Notes: generated by a model not told the origin, from the letters alone. 64,000 bases of DNA from Prochlorococcus marinus XMU1411 (GCF_017696075.1 NZ_JAAORI010000003.1:62001-126000), one strand, 5' to 3'; counted from the first letter of the stretch, positions 1 through 9,404 are shown. Program-made: numbers and translations.

Positions 1-2
1 AA

Positions 3-77
3 ATTATTCAATATGCATCCCAATATAATGAAGACGTTATGCCTTATTTTTCTTTGATTTTGATTAGGTTCGATTAA
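3..77 (+). CDS. C-terminal end of an unidentified protein (cut by window start)
   Basis: An open frame enters from the left edge and runs 24 codons to a TAA at 75-77. The stop overlaps the ATG of the next gene (TAATG), a common translational-coupling arrangement in this genome. The residues end in YFSLILIRFD. Too little remains to identify a family. The other two plus frames close earlier, at 26-28 and 55-57. That this is a real gene tail is an inference from the stop/start overlap. Confidence 0.4.
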   Translation: MIQYASQYNEDVMPYFSLILIRFD

Positions 78-562
78 TGCATAAAAAAGAAAAATTAGTT
101 GAAAATCAATTTACATGGCCAATATGTAAAAAAATATTATTTCTTATTCTTGAAGATAAGGTTAGTGATGTATTTGTTTGTGAATTAGTTTGGGAAAGAC
201 TTTTTTATACTAGAGAACTATCTATAAATGATTGGGTATTTAGCGCATTAACTCCTTCTTATTGGTCAGAAAAATTTGAAAAAGCTCCTCAAATCATTTC
301 AGAGCGACCAGCCTCAATACATTTGACTCGATCAATTCCAAAAGATTATAAACAGGGATTAAAAAATTTTCTTAATTTTAAAGGTTATAAGATTAATGAA
401 CTCTATCCAAGAAGAACTAGAAGAGCGACGGCAGTAAATTGGTTGATTTATTGGGCGATTGAAAATGATTGTTTTTCAAAAGATAATAGATTAATGCCAA
501 TTCCTAGTTTACCGCCTGTTAATCCAGTTAAAGGACATTTTGGCGATCCAGAAATTAAATAA
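77..562 (+). CDS. DUF1823 family protein
   Basis: A 161-residue protein that I recognise as the cyanobacterial DUF1823 family, whose function is unknown. It is soluble, with no signal peptide or membrane segment. The middle is rich in aromatic and basic residues, including a YPRRTRRATAVNWLIYW stretch near residues 114-130, and the tail is proline-rich (PIPSLPPVNPVKG). It starts at an ATG overlapping the stop of the preceding frame and lies 74 bases upstream of der, so it may be co-transcribed with the der-pipX run. No enzymatic motif is visible and I do not assign a role. Confidence 0.8.
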   Translation: MHKKEKLVENQFTWPICKKILFLILEDKVSDVFVCELVWERLFYTRELSINDWVFSALTPSYWSEKFEKAPQIISERPASIHLTRSIPKDYKQGLKNFLNFKGYKINELYPRRTRRATAVNWLIYWAIENDCFSKDNRLMPIPSLPPVNPVKGHFGDPEIK

Positions 563-636
563 GTTTTTTTGAATAAGGTAAATGATTCTATTAAAGGTAT
601 AGTTGTAATGGATACAACTTACTTTGGAGAGAAGAA

Positions 637-2010
637 TTGATTCTTCCTACAATAGCAATTATCGGAAGACCTAACGTTGGGAAATCTACCTTAGTTAATC
701 GTCTTTGCCAAAGTAATGATGCAATAGTATTTGATAAACCGGGTGTTACAAGAGATAGAACTTATCAAAATGCTTCATGGGGAGGTAAGGAATTCCAAAT
801 AGTTGATACTGGAGGTTTAGTTTTTGATGATGATAGTGAATTTCTCCCAGAGATAAGAACACAAGTTTTCTTGGCCTTAGAAGAGGCTTCACTCGCGTTA
901 CTGGTGGTAGATGGGAATCAAGGCGTTACTGATGGTGATTTATCAATAGCAAAATGGTTAAGAAACTCAAGCTGTAAAACAATTGTTGCTGTTAATAAAT
1001 GCGAATCTACTACTCTAGGAATATCCCTAGCTTCAGAGTTCTGGAAATTAGGATTGGGCGAACCTAACCCTGTTTCGGCTATTCATGGTTCAGGTACTGG
1101 TGATCTTTTAGATCTCGTTGTTGGCGAACTTCCTGAAAATAAGTTTCAGGATGATGAAGAAAAGATAATGATGTCAATTATTGGTAGGCCTAATGTTGGT
1201 AAATCTAGTTTGTTAAATTCAATCTGTGGAGAAAAAAGAGCAATAGTTAGTGATGTTAGTGGTACTACAACTGATTCAATAGATACGCTTATTAAAAAAG
1301 ATGATAATCATTGGAAAATTATTGATACTGCAGGGATTAGAAGAAAGAAAAATGTTAAATATGGTACTGAATTCTTTGGTATTAATAGGGCCTTTAAATC
1401 TATAGATAGAAGTGATATTTGTGTTTTAGTTATAGATGCCATAGATGGAGTAACTGATCAAGACCAGAAGCTGGCTGGGCGCATAGAAGAACAAGGCAGA
1501 GCTTGTATAATTGTTGTTAATAAATGGGATCTTGTAGAAAAAAATAGTTCAACAATTTATCAAGTAGAAAAAGAACTTAGATCTAAACTTTATTTTTTGC
1601 ACTGGTCAAAAATGATTTTTATATCTGCCCTAACTGGTCAAAGAGTTAATAATATTTTTGAGCATGCTCTTAATGCTGTAAAGCAACATAGAAGAAGAGT
1701 TACAACATCAGTAGTTAATGAAGTACTTAAAGAATCAATAAGTTGGAAAAGTCCTCCAACGAAGAGAAGCGGCAAGCAGGGTAGGCTTTATTACGGTACT
1801 CAAGTAAAGAACAAACCTCCCACTTTTACTCTTTTTGTAAATGACCCTAAATTATTTGGAATAACTTATAGAAGATATATTGAAAAACAAATTAGAGTAA
1901 ATTTAGGCTTTGAAGGCACACCTCTCATTTTACTTTGGAGAGGAAAACAGCAAAGAGCTTTAAATAAAGAAGTCGAAAGAGAAAATATTGAGTTAATTCA
2001 AAAAGATTAA
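637..2010 (+). CDS. der: Ribosome biogenesis GTPase Der (EngA)
   Basis: This is the double-GTPase that assists 50S ribosomal subunit assembly. Two complete G domains are visible: the first P-loop is GRPNVGKST at residues 10-18, with DTGG near 57 and NKCE near 119; the second is GRPNVGKSS near 182, with DTAG and NKWD (about 295). A C-terminal KH-like domain follows (about 350-457). The length of 457 residues is normal. The start codon is TTG, chosen because the first G domain begins within ten residues. The TAA stop overlaps the ATG of the next gene, which implies coupled translation. Confidence 0.97.
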   Translation: MILPTIAIIGRPNVGKSTLVNRLCQSNDAIVFDKPGVTRDRTYQNASWGGKEFQIVDTGGLVFDDDSEFLPEIRTQVFLALEEASLALLVVDGNQGVTDGDLSIAKWLRNSSCKTIVAVNKCESTTLGISLASEFWKLGLGEPNPVSAIHGSGTGDLLDLVVGELPENKFQDDEEKIMMSIIGRPNVGKSSLLNSICGEKRAIVSDVSGTTTDSIDTLIKKDDNHWKIIDTAGIRRKKNVKYGTEFFGINRAFKSIDRSDICVLVIDAIDGVTDQDQKLAGRIEEQGRACIIVVNKWDLVEKNSSTIYQVEKELRSKLYFLHWSKMIFISALTGQRVNNIFEHALNAVKQHRRRVTTSVVNEVLKESISWKSPPTKRSGKQGRLYYGTQVKNKPPTFTLFVNDPKLFGITYRRYIEKQIRVNLGFEGTPLILLWRGKQQRALNKEVERENIELIQKD

Positions 2011-2924
2011 TGAATTTGCTAACCAAATTTTCTGTTGGTCAATACGTTCATGGTAATAGAAGTTGGCTAAGAATTATAGATAGTAGATTAAAAATAATTA
2101 TCGTAATGATATTTTTAATCACTCCAATTTGGGCAGGTCCAATATGGAGATTGAGTTTAGTTGGTCTTTTACTATTAATTACTTTTTTAAGTTTATTGCC
2201 ATCAAGAGTATGGTGGCGATCATTATTTTTTCTCTCATGTTTATCACTATTAATTGGATGTATATCAATACTTGCCTCGTCTGATATTCAATCACTTAAT
2301 AGCTACTTAAGAAATCCCAATGAGTTGCAAGTAGTACTGGAAAGCCAAAAAGAATGGAATATTTTGCAAATTCCTTCGCAGAAGATATGGTTTATTAATT
2401 TTGGTCCCTACAACTTATCAAGAAAAGCCTTTGAACTAGGAATTAAAACCTCCACTTTGATATTTACTGTTATTCATAGTGTGAATTTGATGCTTTTAAC
2501 CACATTGCAGGAAGACATTGTATGGGGATTAAGTTGGTTTATGTATCCATTAAGAAAGATTGGATTGCCAACAAGTAAGTGGCTTTTTCAGTTATTAATT
2601 GCCTTGCGTTTTATTCCTTTAGTACAGGAAGAATTTCAAAATATTATTAAATCATTATCAGTTAGATCAATAAATTTTCGAATTTTAGGGTTAAAAAAAT
2701 CTTTTAATATTTTTTTAATTTTAGTGGAAAGATTATTTCAAAATATATTTCTTAGAATTGATCAAGGCGCAGAGTCTTTGCTTTCTAAGAAAGAAATTAT
2801 TATTAAAACTAATAGATTTAGAACTATTTATCCTTCAAAATCTCTCAATGTAATTGTTAATACATTATCGATATGTTTTATTTGCATAGCAATTTTTCTT
2901 AGAAAACTGTATGGTGCATTATAA
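2010..2924 (+). CDS. Energy-coupling factor (ECF) transporter T component, CbiQ/EcfT family
   Basis: A 304-residue membrane protein with several hydrophobic segments (about 28-62, 70-90, 140-165, 278-298). Near the N-terminus it has IDSRLKI at 23-29, matching the L-D-P-R-x-K motif of CbiQ/EcfT proteins. These T components couple ATPases to substrate-binding S components in vitamin or metal uptake. No A or S component gene is near, so the substrate cannot be inferred; cyanobacterial members are often solitary. It overlaps der by one base and lies 18 bases upstream of pipX. Confidence 0.8.
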   Translation: MNLLTKFSVGQYVHGNRSWLRIIDSRLKIIIVMIFLITPIWAGPIWRLSLVGLLLLITFLSLLPSRVWWRSLFFLSCLSLLIGCISILASSDIQSLNSYLRNPNELQVVLESQKEWNILQIPSQKIWFINFGPYNLSRKAFELGIKTSTLIFTVIHSVNLMLLTTLQEDIVWGLSWFMYPLRKIGLPTSKWLFQLLIALRFIPLVQEEFQNIIKSLSVRSINFRILGLKKSFNIFLILVERLFQNIFLRIDQGAESLLSKKEIIIKTNRFRTIYPSKSLNVIVNTLSICFICIAIFLRKLYGAL

Positions 2925-2942
2925 ATAACAAAAAAATTAAGT

Positions 2943-3209
2943 TTGATTTCTGAGCGTTATTTAAACCACCCAACTTTTGGTATGTTGTACCAAGTCTCTA
3001 CTGGAAATGATGGAAGAGATATTTATGCAACTTTGTATGCACAAAAAATGTTTTTTTTGGTTGAAGTTAGACAGAGAGAAGTTGTTTTTGAAGTCATACC
3101 TTATTTAGATGCCCGTAATCAGTCCGAATTAAACCTTCAAAAAGCTAGAAGAAATGGATCTGAAGAGCTACATAAATGGGAGAATTTATTCAACCAAACT
3201 TTCTTATAA
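2943..3209 (+). CDS. pipX: NtcA coactivator PipX
   Basis: An 88-residue protein matching PipX, the small cyanobacterial protein that swaps partners between the nitrogen regulator NtcA (coactivating it at high 2-oxoglutarate) and the signal protein PII. Recognisable segments are YLNHPTFGMLYQ near the start, DIYATLYAQKMFFLV in the Tudor-like fold, and the NQTFL end. The start is TTG, after which the characteristic sequence begins at once. pipY follows directly, and the pipX-pipY pair is a conserved cyanobacterial unit, which supports the call. It links this operon to carbon/nitrogen balance. Confidence 0.93.
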   Translation: MISERYLNHPTFGMLYQVSTGNDGRDIYATLYAQKMFFLVEVRQREVVFEVIPYLDARNQSELNLQKARRNGSEELHKWENLFNQTFL

Positions 3210-3211
3210 AG

Positions 3212-3847
3212 GTGAATCCTTCAAATTATTTAAGAATAAAAAATAAAATACCATCAAATGTAAATATTCTTGCTGTAAGTAAAGGATTTAAAAGTCAAGA
3301 AATCAAGACTATTCAAAATATGGGTCAAATTGACTTTGGTGAGAGTAAGTTTCAAGAGGCTTTTGAGAAGCAATTAATTTTAAAAGATCTTAAACAAATT
3401 AAGTGGCACTTTATTGGAAGAATACAAAGTAATAAAATAAGAAAAATAGTGCAAAATTTTAAATATATTCATTCAGTAGATTCATTTGAAAAGTTACAAA
3501 AGATTTCTCATATTTCATGTGAAGAGAAGAAAAATCCATTAATAATGTTGCAGATTAAGTTGAGTGATGACCCTACTAAAGGAGGTTTTAAACCTGAACT
3601 TTTAAAATCGAAATGGGGAGAAATTCAAGAATTGAAAAATGTCATATTATCAGGTTTGATGACTATTAATCCTAAAGGGCTTAGTTCTAAGGAAAATTTA
3701 GAATTGTTCAAAAAATGTCGCTCTCTCGCTGATGCACTTCAACTTCAAGATTGTTCAATGGGAATGTCTGGAGATTGGGAGGAGGCTATTGAAGCTGGAT
3801 CTACTTGGTTAAGATTAGGATCATTGATTTTTGGAAATAGATCCTAA
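3212..3847 (+). CDS. pipY: PipY, YggS-family pyridoxal-phosphate homeostasis protein
   Basis: A YggS/PROSC-family protein that binds PLP without known catalysis and helps keep B6 and amino/keto-acid pools balanced. The PLP lysine lies in ILAVSKGF near the N-terminus; the barrel contains DFGESKFQEA, WHFIGRIQSNK and, near the end, MGMSGDWEEAIEAGSTWLRLGSLIFG. The frame is open from an ATG at 3176, inside pipX, but a GTG at 3212, two bases after the pipX stop, gives a normal 211-residue protein and avoids a 34-base overlap, so I prefer it. It is part of the pipX-pipY unit. Confidence 0.93.
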   Translation: MNPSNYLRIKNKIPSNVNILAVSKGFKSQEIKTIQNMGQIDFGESKFQEAFEKQLILKDLKQIKWHFIGRIQSNKIRKIVQNFKYIHSVDSFEKLQKISHISCEEKKNPLIMLQIKLSDDPTKGGFKPELLKSKWGEIQELKNVILSGLMTINPKGLSSKENLELFKKCRSLADALQLQDCSMGMSGDWEEAIEAGSTWLRLGSLIFGNRS

Positions 3848-3885
3848 TTAATTTTTTTATAAAAATCTTATCTATAAACTTGCAG

Positions 3886-3941
3886 TTAAGTATAAGTAAC
3901 GTTATTTAAGTATAGGTAGTTTATTCATTTAAAAAATGAAT
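3886..3941 (+). promoter_or_regulatory. Direct repeat plus inverted repeat upstream of sepF
   Basis: Two near-copies of TTAAGTATARGTA begin at 3886 and 3906, exactly 20 bases apart, about two helical turns. Just downstream, ATTCATTT at 3923-3930 and AAATGAAT at 3934-3941 form a perfect 8-bp inverted repeat with an AAA spacer. The sepF start is 54 bases further on. The spacing suggests a protein-binding region controlling sepF, but no known consensus is matched. Confidence 0.4.
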
Positions 3942-3994
3942 CTATTACTTGGGGTTCTTAAACCTTAGTAATCAATTTAATGAGGATTTAAAAG

Positions 3995-4570
3995 GTGTCA
4001 CTTATTTCTAGATTAAAGGCAGTTGTCGCGGGGGATGAGTATCTCGATGATGATTTTGATGAATTGGATTATCCATTAGAGGATGAATTAAATGATATTA
4101 ATGATTTAAAACAAAAATCAAGAAATTCAAATGCTCTAGCAAATGCAAACCCATTCGATTTTATGAATAACAACAGATCATCAAAAGTTGTTGGAATGCC
4201 TGGGATCTCAAATTCATCCTCAGAAGTCAGCTTAATGGAACCAAGAAGTTTTGAAGAGATGCCTCAAGCTATTCAAGCATTAAGAGAGAGAAAAACTGTG
4301 ATTCTCAATTTAACTATGATGGATCCAGATCAAGCACAAAGAGCAGTTGATTTTATAGCTGGAGGGACATATGCAATTGATGGACACCAAGAAAGAGTGG
4401 GTGAAAGTATTTTTCTTTTTGCCCCAAGTTGTGTAAATGTAACTTGTTCTTCCCCAGATGAAGCTTCTCCTTCTTCTGGACCTACAGAAAATACTCCAAA
4501 ATATAGTATGGGAATTAACACGACACCTGAACCCGCATGGGGTAATTCTAAATTAAGTGCTTTTTCATGA
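3995..4570 (+). CDS. sepF: Cell division protein SepF (Cdv2)
   Basis: SepF binds FtsZ and tethers the division ring to the membrane. The 191-residue protein has a short amphipathic N-terminus ([11 protein letters not shown]), an acidic linker, and the conserved SepF domain at about 80-150, with [12 protein letters not shown] and [20 protein letters not shown]. The start is GTG, placed so that the membrane-binding helix is included. It has its own 147-base upstream gap with repeats and is followed after 7 bases by proC, so the two are probably co-transcribed. The order pipX-pipY-sepF-proC is conserved in cyanobacteria. Confidence 0.95.
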   Translation: MSLISRLKAVVAGDEYLDDDFDELDYPLEDELNDINDLKQKSRNSNALANANPFDFMNNNRSSKVVGMPGISNSSSEVSLMEPRSFEEMPQAIQALRERKTVILNLTMMDPDQAQRAVDFIAGGTYAIDGHQERVGESIFLFAPSCVNVTCSSPDEASPSSGPTENTPKYSMGINTTPEPAWGNSKLSAFS

Positions 4571-4577
4571 TTAATCT

Positions 4578-5390
4578 GTGACTGTTAAAATTGCGATTAT
4601 TGGTTTTGGAAATATTGCAAAAGCTATAATAACTCCATTATTAGAAAAAAAATTTATAAAGCCAGAGGATGTTTATTGTGTTGTAAATTCAGAAAAAAGT
4701 TTAAAAAATATAAAAAAAAATTATAGGTTTAACATAAATGTCTTTGAATCTAGATCAAAAGACTCAAAAATAATTTGGGACTGTCAAGTTAAACTTCTTT
4801 CTGTAAAACCACAGCACTTTGAAGATATAATTGAGGCGGATAATTTAAAAAGTAAGGATAATTTATTAATTTCAATTCTTGCGGGAGTCTCAATAAATAA
4901 ACTTACTAAAAAATTCCCTAATCATAAATGTGTGAGGGTCGTTACAAATTTACCAATAACTGTTGGCAAGGGTTTAACTGGAATTGCTTGGGGTGAGAAA
5001 ATCACAAAAGATCATAAACAAGTTACAAAACAATTATTCGAAGATACAAGTAAGATTTACGAATTTACAGAAGATTACCTTGATATATTTTTAGCTTTAA
5101 CCTCATCAGGGCCTGCAATTATTGCTTTGATTGTAGAAGCATTAAGTGATGGAGGTTTAAGTGGTGGATTACCTAAAGTACTTTCAGAAGAACTTGTCAA
5201 AGAGATGATACTTGGGACCATTGATTTATTAAAAGAAAAGAAACTAACTACTTCCGAACTTAAAAATTTAGTTACTTCTCCAGGGGGAACAACTATTTCT
5301 GCTTTAAGGGTTTTAGAAAAAAAAAGTATGAGGTCAGCTCTAATTGAATCAATAGTTGCAGCTAGTAATAGAAGCAAAGAGTTTGGTTAG
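4578..5390 (+). CDS. proC: Pyrroline-5-carboxylate reductase
   Basis: Catalyses the last step of proline synthesis, NAD(P)H-dependent reduction of pyrroline-5-carboxylate. At 270 residues it has the N-terminal Rossmann motif IGFGNIAKA (8-16), LLSVKPQ near 75, and the family signature SPGGTTISALRVLEKK followed by ASNRSKEFG at the C-terminus. It starts with GTG 7 bases after sepF. Its last four bases overlap the 3' end of the convergent glycosyltransferase gene, so there is no room for a separate terminator. Confidence 0.96.
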   Translation: MTVKIAIIGFGNIAKAIITPLLEKKFIKPEDVYCVVNSEKSLKNIKKNYRFNINVFESRSKDSKIIWDCQVKLLSVKPQHFEDIIEADNLKSKDNLLISILAGVSINKLTKKFPNHKCVRVVTNLPITVGKGLTGIAWGEKITKDHKQVTKQLFEDTSKIYEFTEDYLDIFLALTSSGPAIIALIVEALSDGGLSGGLPKVLSEELVKEMILGTIDLLKEKKLTTSELKNLVTSPGGTTISALRVLEKKSMRSALIESIVAASNRSKEFG

Positions 5391-6553
5391 TTTTTGAAAT
5401 GATCTTTTAAGTCCATGTAAACTTTCTCAAGCAAATTTATATTTTGAGAAATTGTATATCTCTCAAGTACTCGATCTCTTGCTTTTCTTCCAAGATCTTT
5501 TGTAAATGAAGGATGTTCTATTAAAATTGGGAATATAGTTTTTAGCTGCTTAGCTACATTATCAGTTGATATTACTATACCTGCTCCTTTATCTAAAACT
5601 TCACCATCAGCGCCAGCATCTGTGGCTACGCATGCCGTGCCAGTAGACATTGCCTCTAAAAGTGATAATGACAAACCTTCTACTAAGCTTGGTAAGAAAA
5701 ATACCTCTGCTATTTGCATTATCGCTACCCTAGTTTCTAAATCTAACTCGGCACCCCACCAAATTAATTTATCAATACTAAGGTTAGAAAAACTATTTTC
5801 AAGTGTTGGCTTCATTGGGCCATCTCCAACAATAACTAATTTGCAATTATTGTTTTTTGTTTGGCGCCAAGAACGTAAAAGTGCTTCGATATTTTTTTCA
5901 TTGGCAATTCTTCCCATATATAAAAAGATCCTTTCATGTCCAAGTTTGTTTTTAACCCGATCATATTTTTTATTTTTTTCGCAAAAAGGTTTCCAAATAT
6001 TTTCATCAACGCCGTTTGGAATAATTATTAGTTTTTCTTTTGGTACACCTAATTTCTCAAGAACATTTTTTTGAAGTTCAGAAAAAATGATTAATTTATC
6101 AAACTTTGCCAAAGAGGGAGCATAAAGTTGATAAGTTAATTGTTGAGTGCTCGCAGTTAAATTTCTATTTTTTGCATCAAATGGTGGATGAAATGTTCCT
6201 ATAAGTGGAATGTTAATTTCATTACAAAGCTCTGGAAGTCTAAAGTCTAAAGGAGATAAAGTTAGGCTTGCATGTACTATGTCAGGTTTTAATCTTTCCA
6301 ATGATAGTCTTAGTTCTTTTTCTGCTCTTGGCGAAGGTATTGTATAAACTTGGGACTTAATTAAATATGGGAGACTTACATCAGGATCATTTGCCAGAAA
6401 TAATGGTTTTGATGAATTCGAACTAGATGGATTGTCGAAATGAATAAAACTAATTTTATGGCCTCTGGCCTTCAATTCCTCAGTAGTTGAGTTGCCGTAA
6501 GTTACATTTCCACAAAAAGGGGATTTTTTACCCAACCAGGCAATATGAACCAC
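5387..6553 (-). CDS. Family 4 glycosyltransferase (group 1)
   Basis: A 388-residue retaining GT-B glycosyltransferase. The C-terminal half holds IPNGVDENIWKP near 180-191, FLYMGRIANEKNIEALL (sugar-nucleotide domain), and the E-x7-E motif in EGLSLSLLEAMSTG. The N-terminal acceptor domain contains DIVHASLTLSPLDFRLP and GTFHPPFD. The start is GTG. I cannot name its acceptor; lipid or cell-surface glycan synthesis is the usual role, and it does not resemble SqdX closely at the N-terminus. It lies downstream of recO on the same strand with an 85-base gap, and overlaps proC by 4 bases tail to tail. Confidence 0.85.
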   Translation of the reverse strand: MVHIAWLGKKSPFCGNVTYGNSTTEELKARGHKISFIHFDNPSSSNSSKPLFLANDPDVSLPYLIKSQVYTIPSPRAEKELRLSLERLKPDIVHASLTLSPLDFRLPELCNEINIPLIGTFHPPFDAKNRNLTASTQQLTYQLYAPSLAKFDKLIIFSELQKNVLEKLGVPKEKLIIIPNGVDENIWKPFCEKNKKYDRVKNKLGHERIFLYMGRIANEKNIEALLRSWRQTKNNNCKLVIVGDGPMKPTLENSFSNLSIDKLIWWGAELDLETRVAIMQIAEVFFLPSLVEGLSLSLLEAMSTGTACVATDAGADGEVLDKGAGIVISTDNVAKQLKTIFPILIEHPSFTKDLGRKARDRVLERYTISQNINLLEKVYMDLKDHFKN

Positions 6554-6638
6554 ATTGATTGAATTAACTATTTATTAAGTTAACAGTCAGAGCGCAAAAG
6601 ATCATAATTAAAAAAAATTTTCGTTGTTCATGAAAATG

Positions 6639-7424
6639 CTAACTATATATTTCTCTCAACATTTTTAGTGAAGATAGATCTTTCTCTAGTTGAGTAGCGA
6701 TCCAAGTCTCAATAATAAATAATATTTTAAGCCAAACTTTTTTAGGTCCTAACAACTCTCCATTAGATTTTATTGGTAATTCTGGGAAAAGCAGTCTCTG
6801 TAATAAAGCAACTTCAGATGCATTTATTTTTAGGTTACTTTGAGGATCTTCTATGGATGAAAACCCTTCACTTGGTAAATAATAACAACTCCATTCCCAA
6901 TTTCCTAAAGGTGGAATTATAGGTTCTCCAGTTTTGCAACAATGATGAATTGGTAAATTAATACCCCCGATGGCTAATAGATGGATTAAAGATTGAATAC
7001 TCATCGAGAGCATTTTAATATCTTCTTCTTGAGACTCTTTATATAAATAAATCCTATCAAGATGTGCAAGAACGCAAGATAAATAGTCTTGTTGCTTGTC
7101 ATTATTACCTACTAATAAAAATGTTAATTCAGTAATTGCTTGCGCGGCTGCAAGACATTCAATATTTTTACCTAGGCCAGAATAGCTTTTTAATATTTTA
7201 ATTTGACGTACAGATTTAAGATTTCTTTTTCCAAAAATCTGCAGACTTAAATATGTTAAAGGAGTAGCTGCGGCAAGACTACTTTTAGGACGCCTAGCAC
7301 CAGGTGCCGCTAATCTAACAATCCCTTGCTCATCGGTAAGGATAGTTATTAATCTATCATTCTCGCCTAATGGAGAAGCTTTAATACAGAGACCTTTTAG
7401 TCTGCACTCACCAGAACCAGACAT
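6639..7424 (-). CDS. recO: DNA repair protein RecO
   Basis: RecO loads RecA onto SSB-coated DNA in the RecFOR pathway. This 261-residue protein shows the N-terminal OB fold (LKGLCIKASPLGENDRLITILT) and the linker LAAPGARRPKSSLAAATPLTYLSL, both typical. The family's C-terminal four-cysteine zinc finger is reduced to HHCCKTGEPI and one later Cys, as is common in picocyanobacteria. It starts one base downstream of the end of the DeoC-like gene, so the two are almost certainly co-transcribed. Confidence 0.93.
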   Translation of the reverse strand: MSGSGECRLKGLCIKASPLGENDRLITILTDEQGIVRLAAPGARRPKSSLAAATPLTYLSLQIFGKRNLKSVRQIKILKSYSGLGKNIECLAAAQAITELTFLLVGNNDKQQDYLSCVLAHLDRIYLYKESQEEDIKMLSMSIQSLIHLLAIGGINLPIHHCCKTGEPIIPPLGNWEWSCYYLPSEGFSSIEDPQSNLKINASEVALLQRLLFPELPIKSNGELLGPKKVWLKILFIIETWIATQLEKDLSSLKMLREIYS

Positions 7425-8090
7425 TTAATAAACGTTTACTTCTTCAAAAATTTCACAAAAATTGGAAGTACCCACGAAACTAACTCCATTATCAAATAAA
7501 TCAATTACTTGCGTCAGATTTTTTATACCACCTACAACTTTGATTTGATTTTGTGATCCTATTATTTTTAGTATTTCGGTGACATCATTAGATGTAAGAG
7601 GAGACCCAAACCCGTCCCCGAATTGAAAATTTTTTATTCCTAATTCCAAACATATTTCTATCGCATTAATAAAAACTTCTTCTTTTAGTTTTGATTTATT
7701 TATGATTATTGAAACTGGTAACCCAGATAATTTAACCTGCTCAATTTCAGTAGCGAAAGTTTCTAAATTTCTTTTGGATAAATTTATAAAGTTTGGGATA
7801 TATTCAATTCCTTTTGCACCCTTATCTTTTGCAAAACAAACTAATTCTTCAATAAATGAGACTGGTAAATCTGCTAAAGGGTAAGAAATAAGTGCGTTTA
7901 TATTTATATCCGCACTGTAATTACCCAAACAGTTCTTAAGATCAGTTAAATAATTTAGTGAAGTAGAAATATTTTTGATATTGTAATTTCTTATCAAATC
8001 GCAATTCACACAGAAATCTTCCCAGGATAGATAAGGGTTAATAATTATCGCATGAATTTTCTCGTTTAATTCATATTCAATATTGGGCAT
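7425..8090 (-). CDS. DeoC-like TIM-barrel protein with altered catalytic residues
   Basis: A 221-residue protein with the fold pattern of deoxyribose-phosphate aldolase. The canonical Schiff-base lysine segment (K-T-S-T-G-F) reads QFGDGF at 156-161, so the lysine is Gln156. The active-site Asp in the D-x-V-I-N segment reads Glu96 in IEYIPN. The second lysine survives as Lys184 in IKVVGGIK. Aldolase activity is therefore doubtful, and annotation as deoC would be by similarity only. It sits between hpf and recO on the minus strand, 7 bases after hpf and directly abutting recO. Confidence 0.75.
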   Translation of the reverse strand: MPNIEYELNEKIHAIIINPYLSWEDFCVNCDLIRNYNIKNISTSLNYLTDLKNCLGNYSADININALISYPLADLPVSFIEELVCFAKDKGAKGIEYIPNFINLSKRNLETFATEIEQVKLSGLPVSIIINKSKLKEEVFINAIEICLELGIKNFQFGDGFGSPLTSNDVTEILKIIGSQNQIKVVGGIKNLTQVIDLFDNGVSFVGTSNFCEIFEEVNVY

Positions 8091-8097
8091 TTAAAAC

Positions 8098-8682
8098 TTA
8101 TTTAGATTGAATCAGTCCATAACCTCCATGATTCCTTTTATATATAACTTGAAGTTCATTATTTTTTTTATTTCGAAAAACATAAAAATCATGATCAATT
8201 AGATCTAATTGTTTTCTTGCTTCTTCTGATGAAATTGGAGTCATTTCAAAGTATTTATTTTTAATAGATGGTTCAGGCAGACTTGCTTCAGTTCCTTCTT
8301 CAAATAAAGCTTTATCTAAAAAACTTGATTCCATACTTTCAATTGGTAAAGAATCTTTATTTTTAAATTGTTTATTATGAATTGTTTTATTGTTTCTTTC
8401 TTTATATTTACGTAATTTCCTACAAAGTTTATTTGAAACTAAATCAATGCTTGAGTATAGATTTTCAGTTTTTTCTTCAGCTCTAATTACGGTACCATTT
8501 GCAAAAATAGTAACTTCTGCAGTTTGGAACGAGACTCTTGGGTTCTTTTCAATTGAAAGGTGTATGTCAGCTTCTTTAACGATATCCTTATAGTGATGCG
8601 TTGCTTTTTCTATCTTTGCCTCAGTATATTCTTTTAATGCTCCAGTGAGCTCAAGATTCTTTCCATGGATTAAAATTTTCAT
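8098..8682 (-). CDS. hpf: Long-form ribosome hibernation promoting factor (LrtA/HPF)
   Basis: Binds the 30S subunit and dimerises 70S ribosomes into inactive 100S particles under stress or darkness; the cyanobacterial form is known as light-repressed protein LrtA. Of its 194 residues, the N-terminal S30AE domain spans about 1-100 (MKILIHGKNLELTGALKEY at the start), followed by a low-complexity linker and the C-terminal dimerisation domain about 140-194 (KYFEMTPISSEEARKQLD). It is transcribed divergently from lipB across a 44-base gap and leads the hpf/DeoC-like/recO group. Confidence 0.95.
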   Translation of the reverse strand: MKILIHGKNLELTGALKEYTEAKIEKATHHYKDIVKEADIHLSIEKNPRVSFQTAEVTIFANGTVIRAEEKTENLYSSIDLVSNKLCRKLRKYKERNNKTIHNKQFKNKDSLPIESMESSFLDKALFEEGTEASLPEPSIKNKYFEMTPISSEEARKQLDLIDHDFYVFRNKKNNELQVIYKRNHGGYGLIQSK

Positions 8683-8726
8683 AACAAATCTAAAAATATT
8701 TACTTACTTTCTAAATCTACTTAAAT

Positions 8727-9377
8727 ATGGAAAATAGAACAGCAATAATTAAACAACCTGATAATATTTCTTCTTTTAATGATGTTTATAAATTACAAAA
8801 AGAATATCAGGAGGCATTGATTTTAGACAATTCTAACCCTGACTTTATTTGGATAGGGGAGCATCAACTCTGTTATACGTTAGGTAGAGGATCTAATTAC
8901 GATAATTTACTATTTTCTTTGGATGATGATAAATATGATGTTTTTAAGATTAATAGAGGTGGTGAGGTTACTTGTCATATGCCAGGACAATTAGTAACTT
9001 ACTTGGTTTTAGATTTGAAAAATTTTAATAAAGATTTAAATTGGTATTTGAGAAAAATTGAAGAAATTATTATAAAAATTCTTGGAACTTTTAATATAAA
9101 TTGTCATTCAAGAGAGGGTTTCACTGGTGTTTGGATAGGAAACAAGAAAATTGCTTCAATTGGAATTGGTTGTAAAAGATGGATAACAATAAATGGATTT
9201 TCAATCAATATTGACTGCGAATTAGAAAACTTTAATAAAATTGTTCCTTGCGGGATAGAAAATTGTCTTATGGCAAATATGATTGACTACAACAAAAATT
9301 TAAATATTCAAGAAGTCAAGAGAATTGTTAAAAAAATCATTCAGGAAGAATTTAATTTTGATTTTGTATCAAAATAG
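8727..9377 (+). CDS. lipB: Octanoyl-[ACP]:protein N-octanoyltransferase LipB
   Basis: Transfers octanoate from acyl carrier protein to lipoyl domains, the first step of lipoate attachment. The protein is 216 residues long. Motifs visible: [12 protein letters not shown] at 77-88 (family R-G-G-x-x-T-x-H-x-P-G-Q), the acid/base lysine in [10 protein letters not shown] about 139-148, and the nucleophilic Cys175 in VPCGIENC. Its product serves E2 subunits such as the pdhC protein encoded 3 kb downstream. It is followed after 27 bases by the acyl-activating enzyme gene, a plausible fatty-acid linked pair. Confidence 0.95.
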   Translation: MENRTAIIKQPDNISSFNDVYKLQKEYQEALILDNSNPDFIWIGEHQLCYTLGRGSNYDNLLFSLDDDKYDVFKINRGGEVTCHMPGQLVTYLVLDLKNFNKDLNWYLRKIEEIIIKILGTFNINCHSREGFTGVWIGNKKIASIGIGCKRWITINGFSINIDCELENFNKIVPCGIENCLMANMIDYNKNLNIQEVKRIVKKIIQEEFNFDFVSK

Positions 9378-9404
9378 AAATTAAAATTTCAAAATAAATT
9401 TGAT

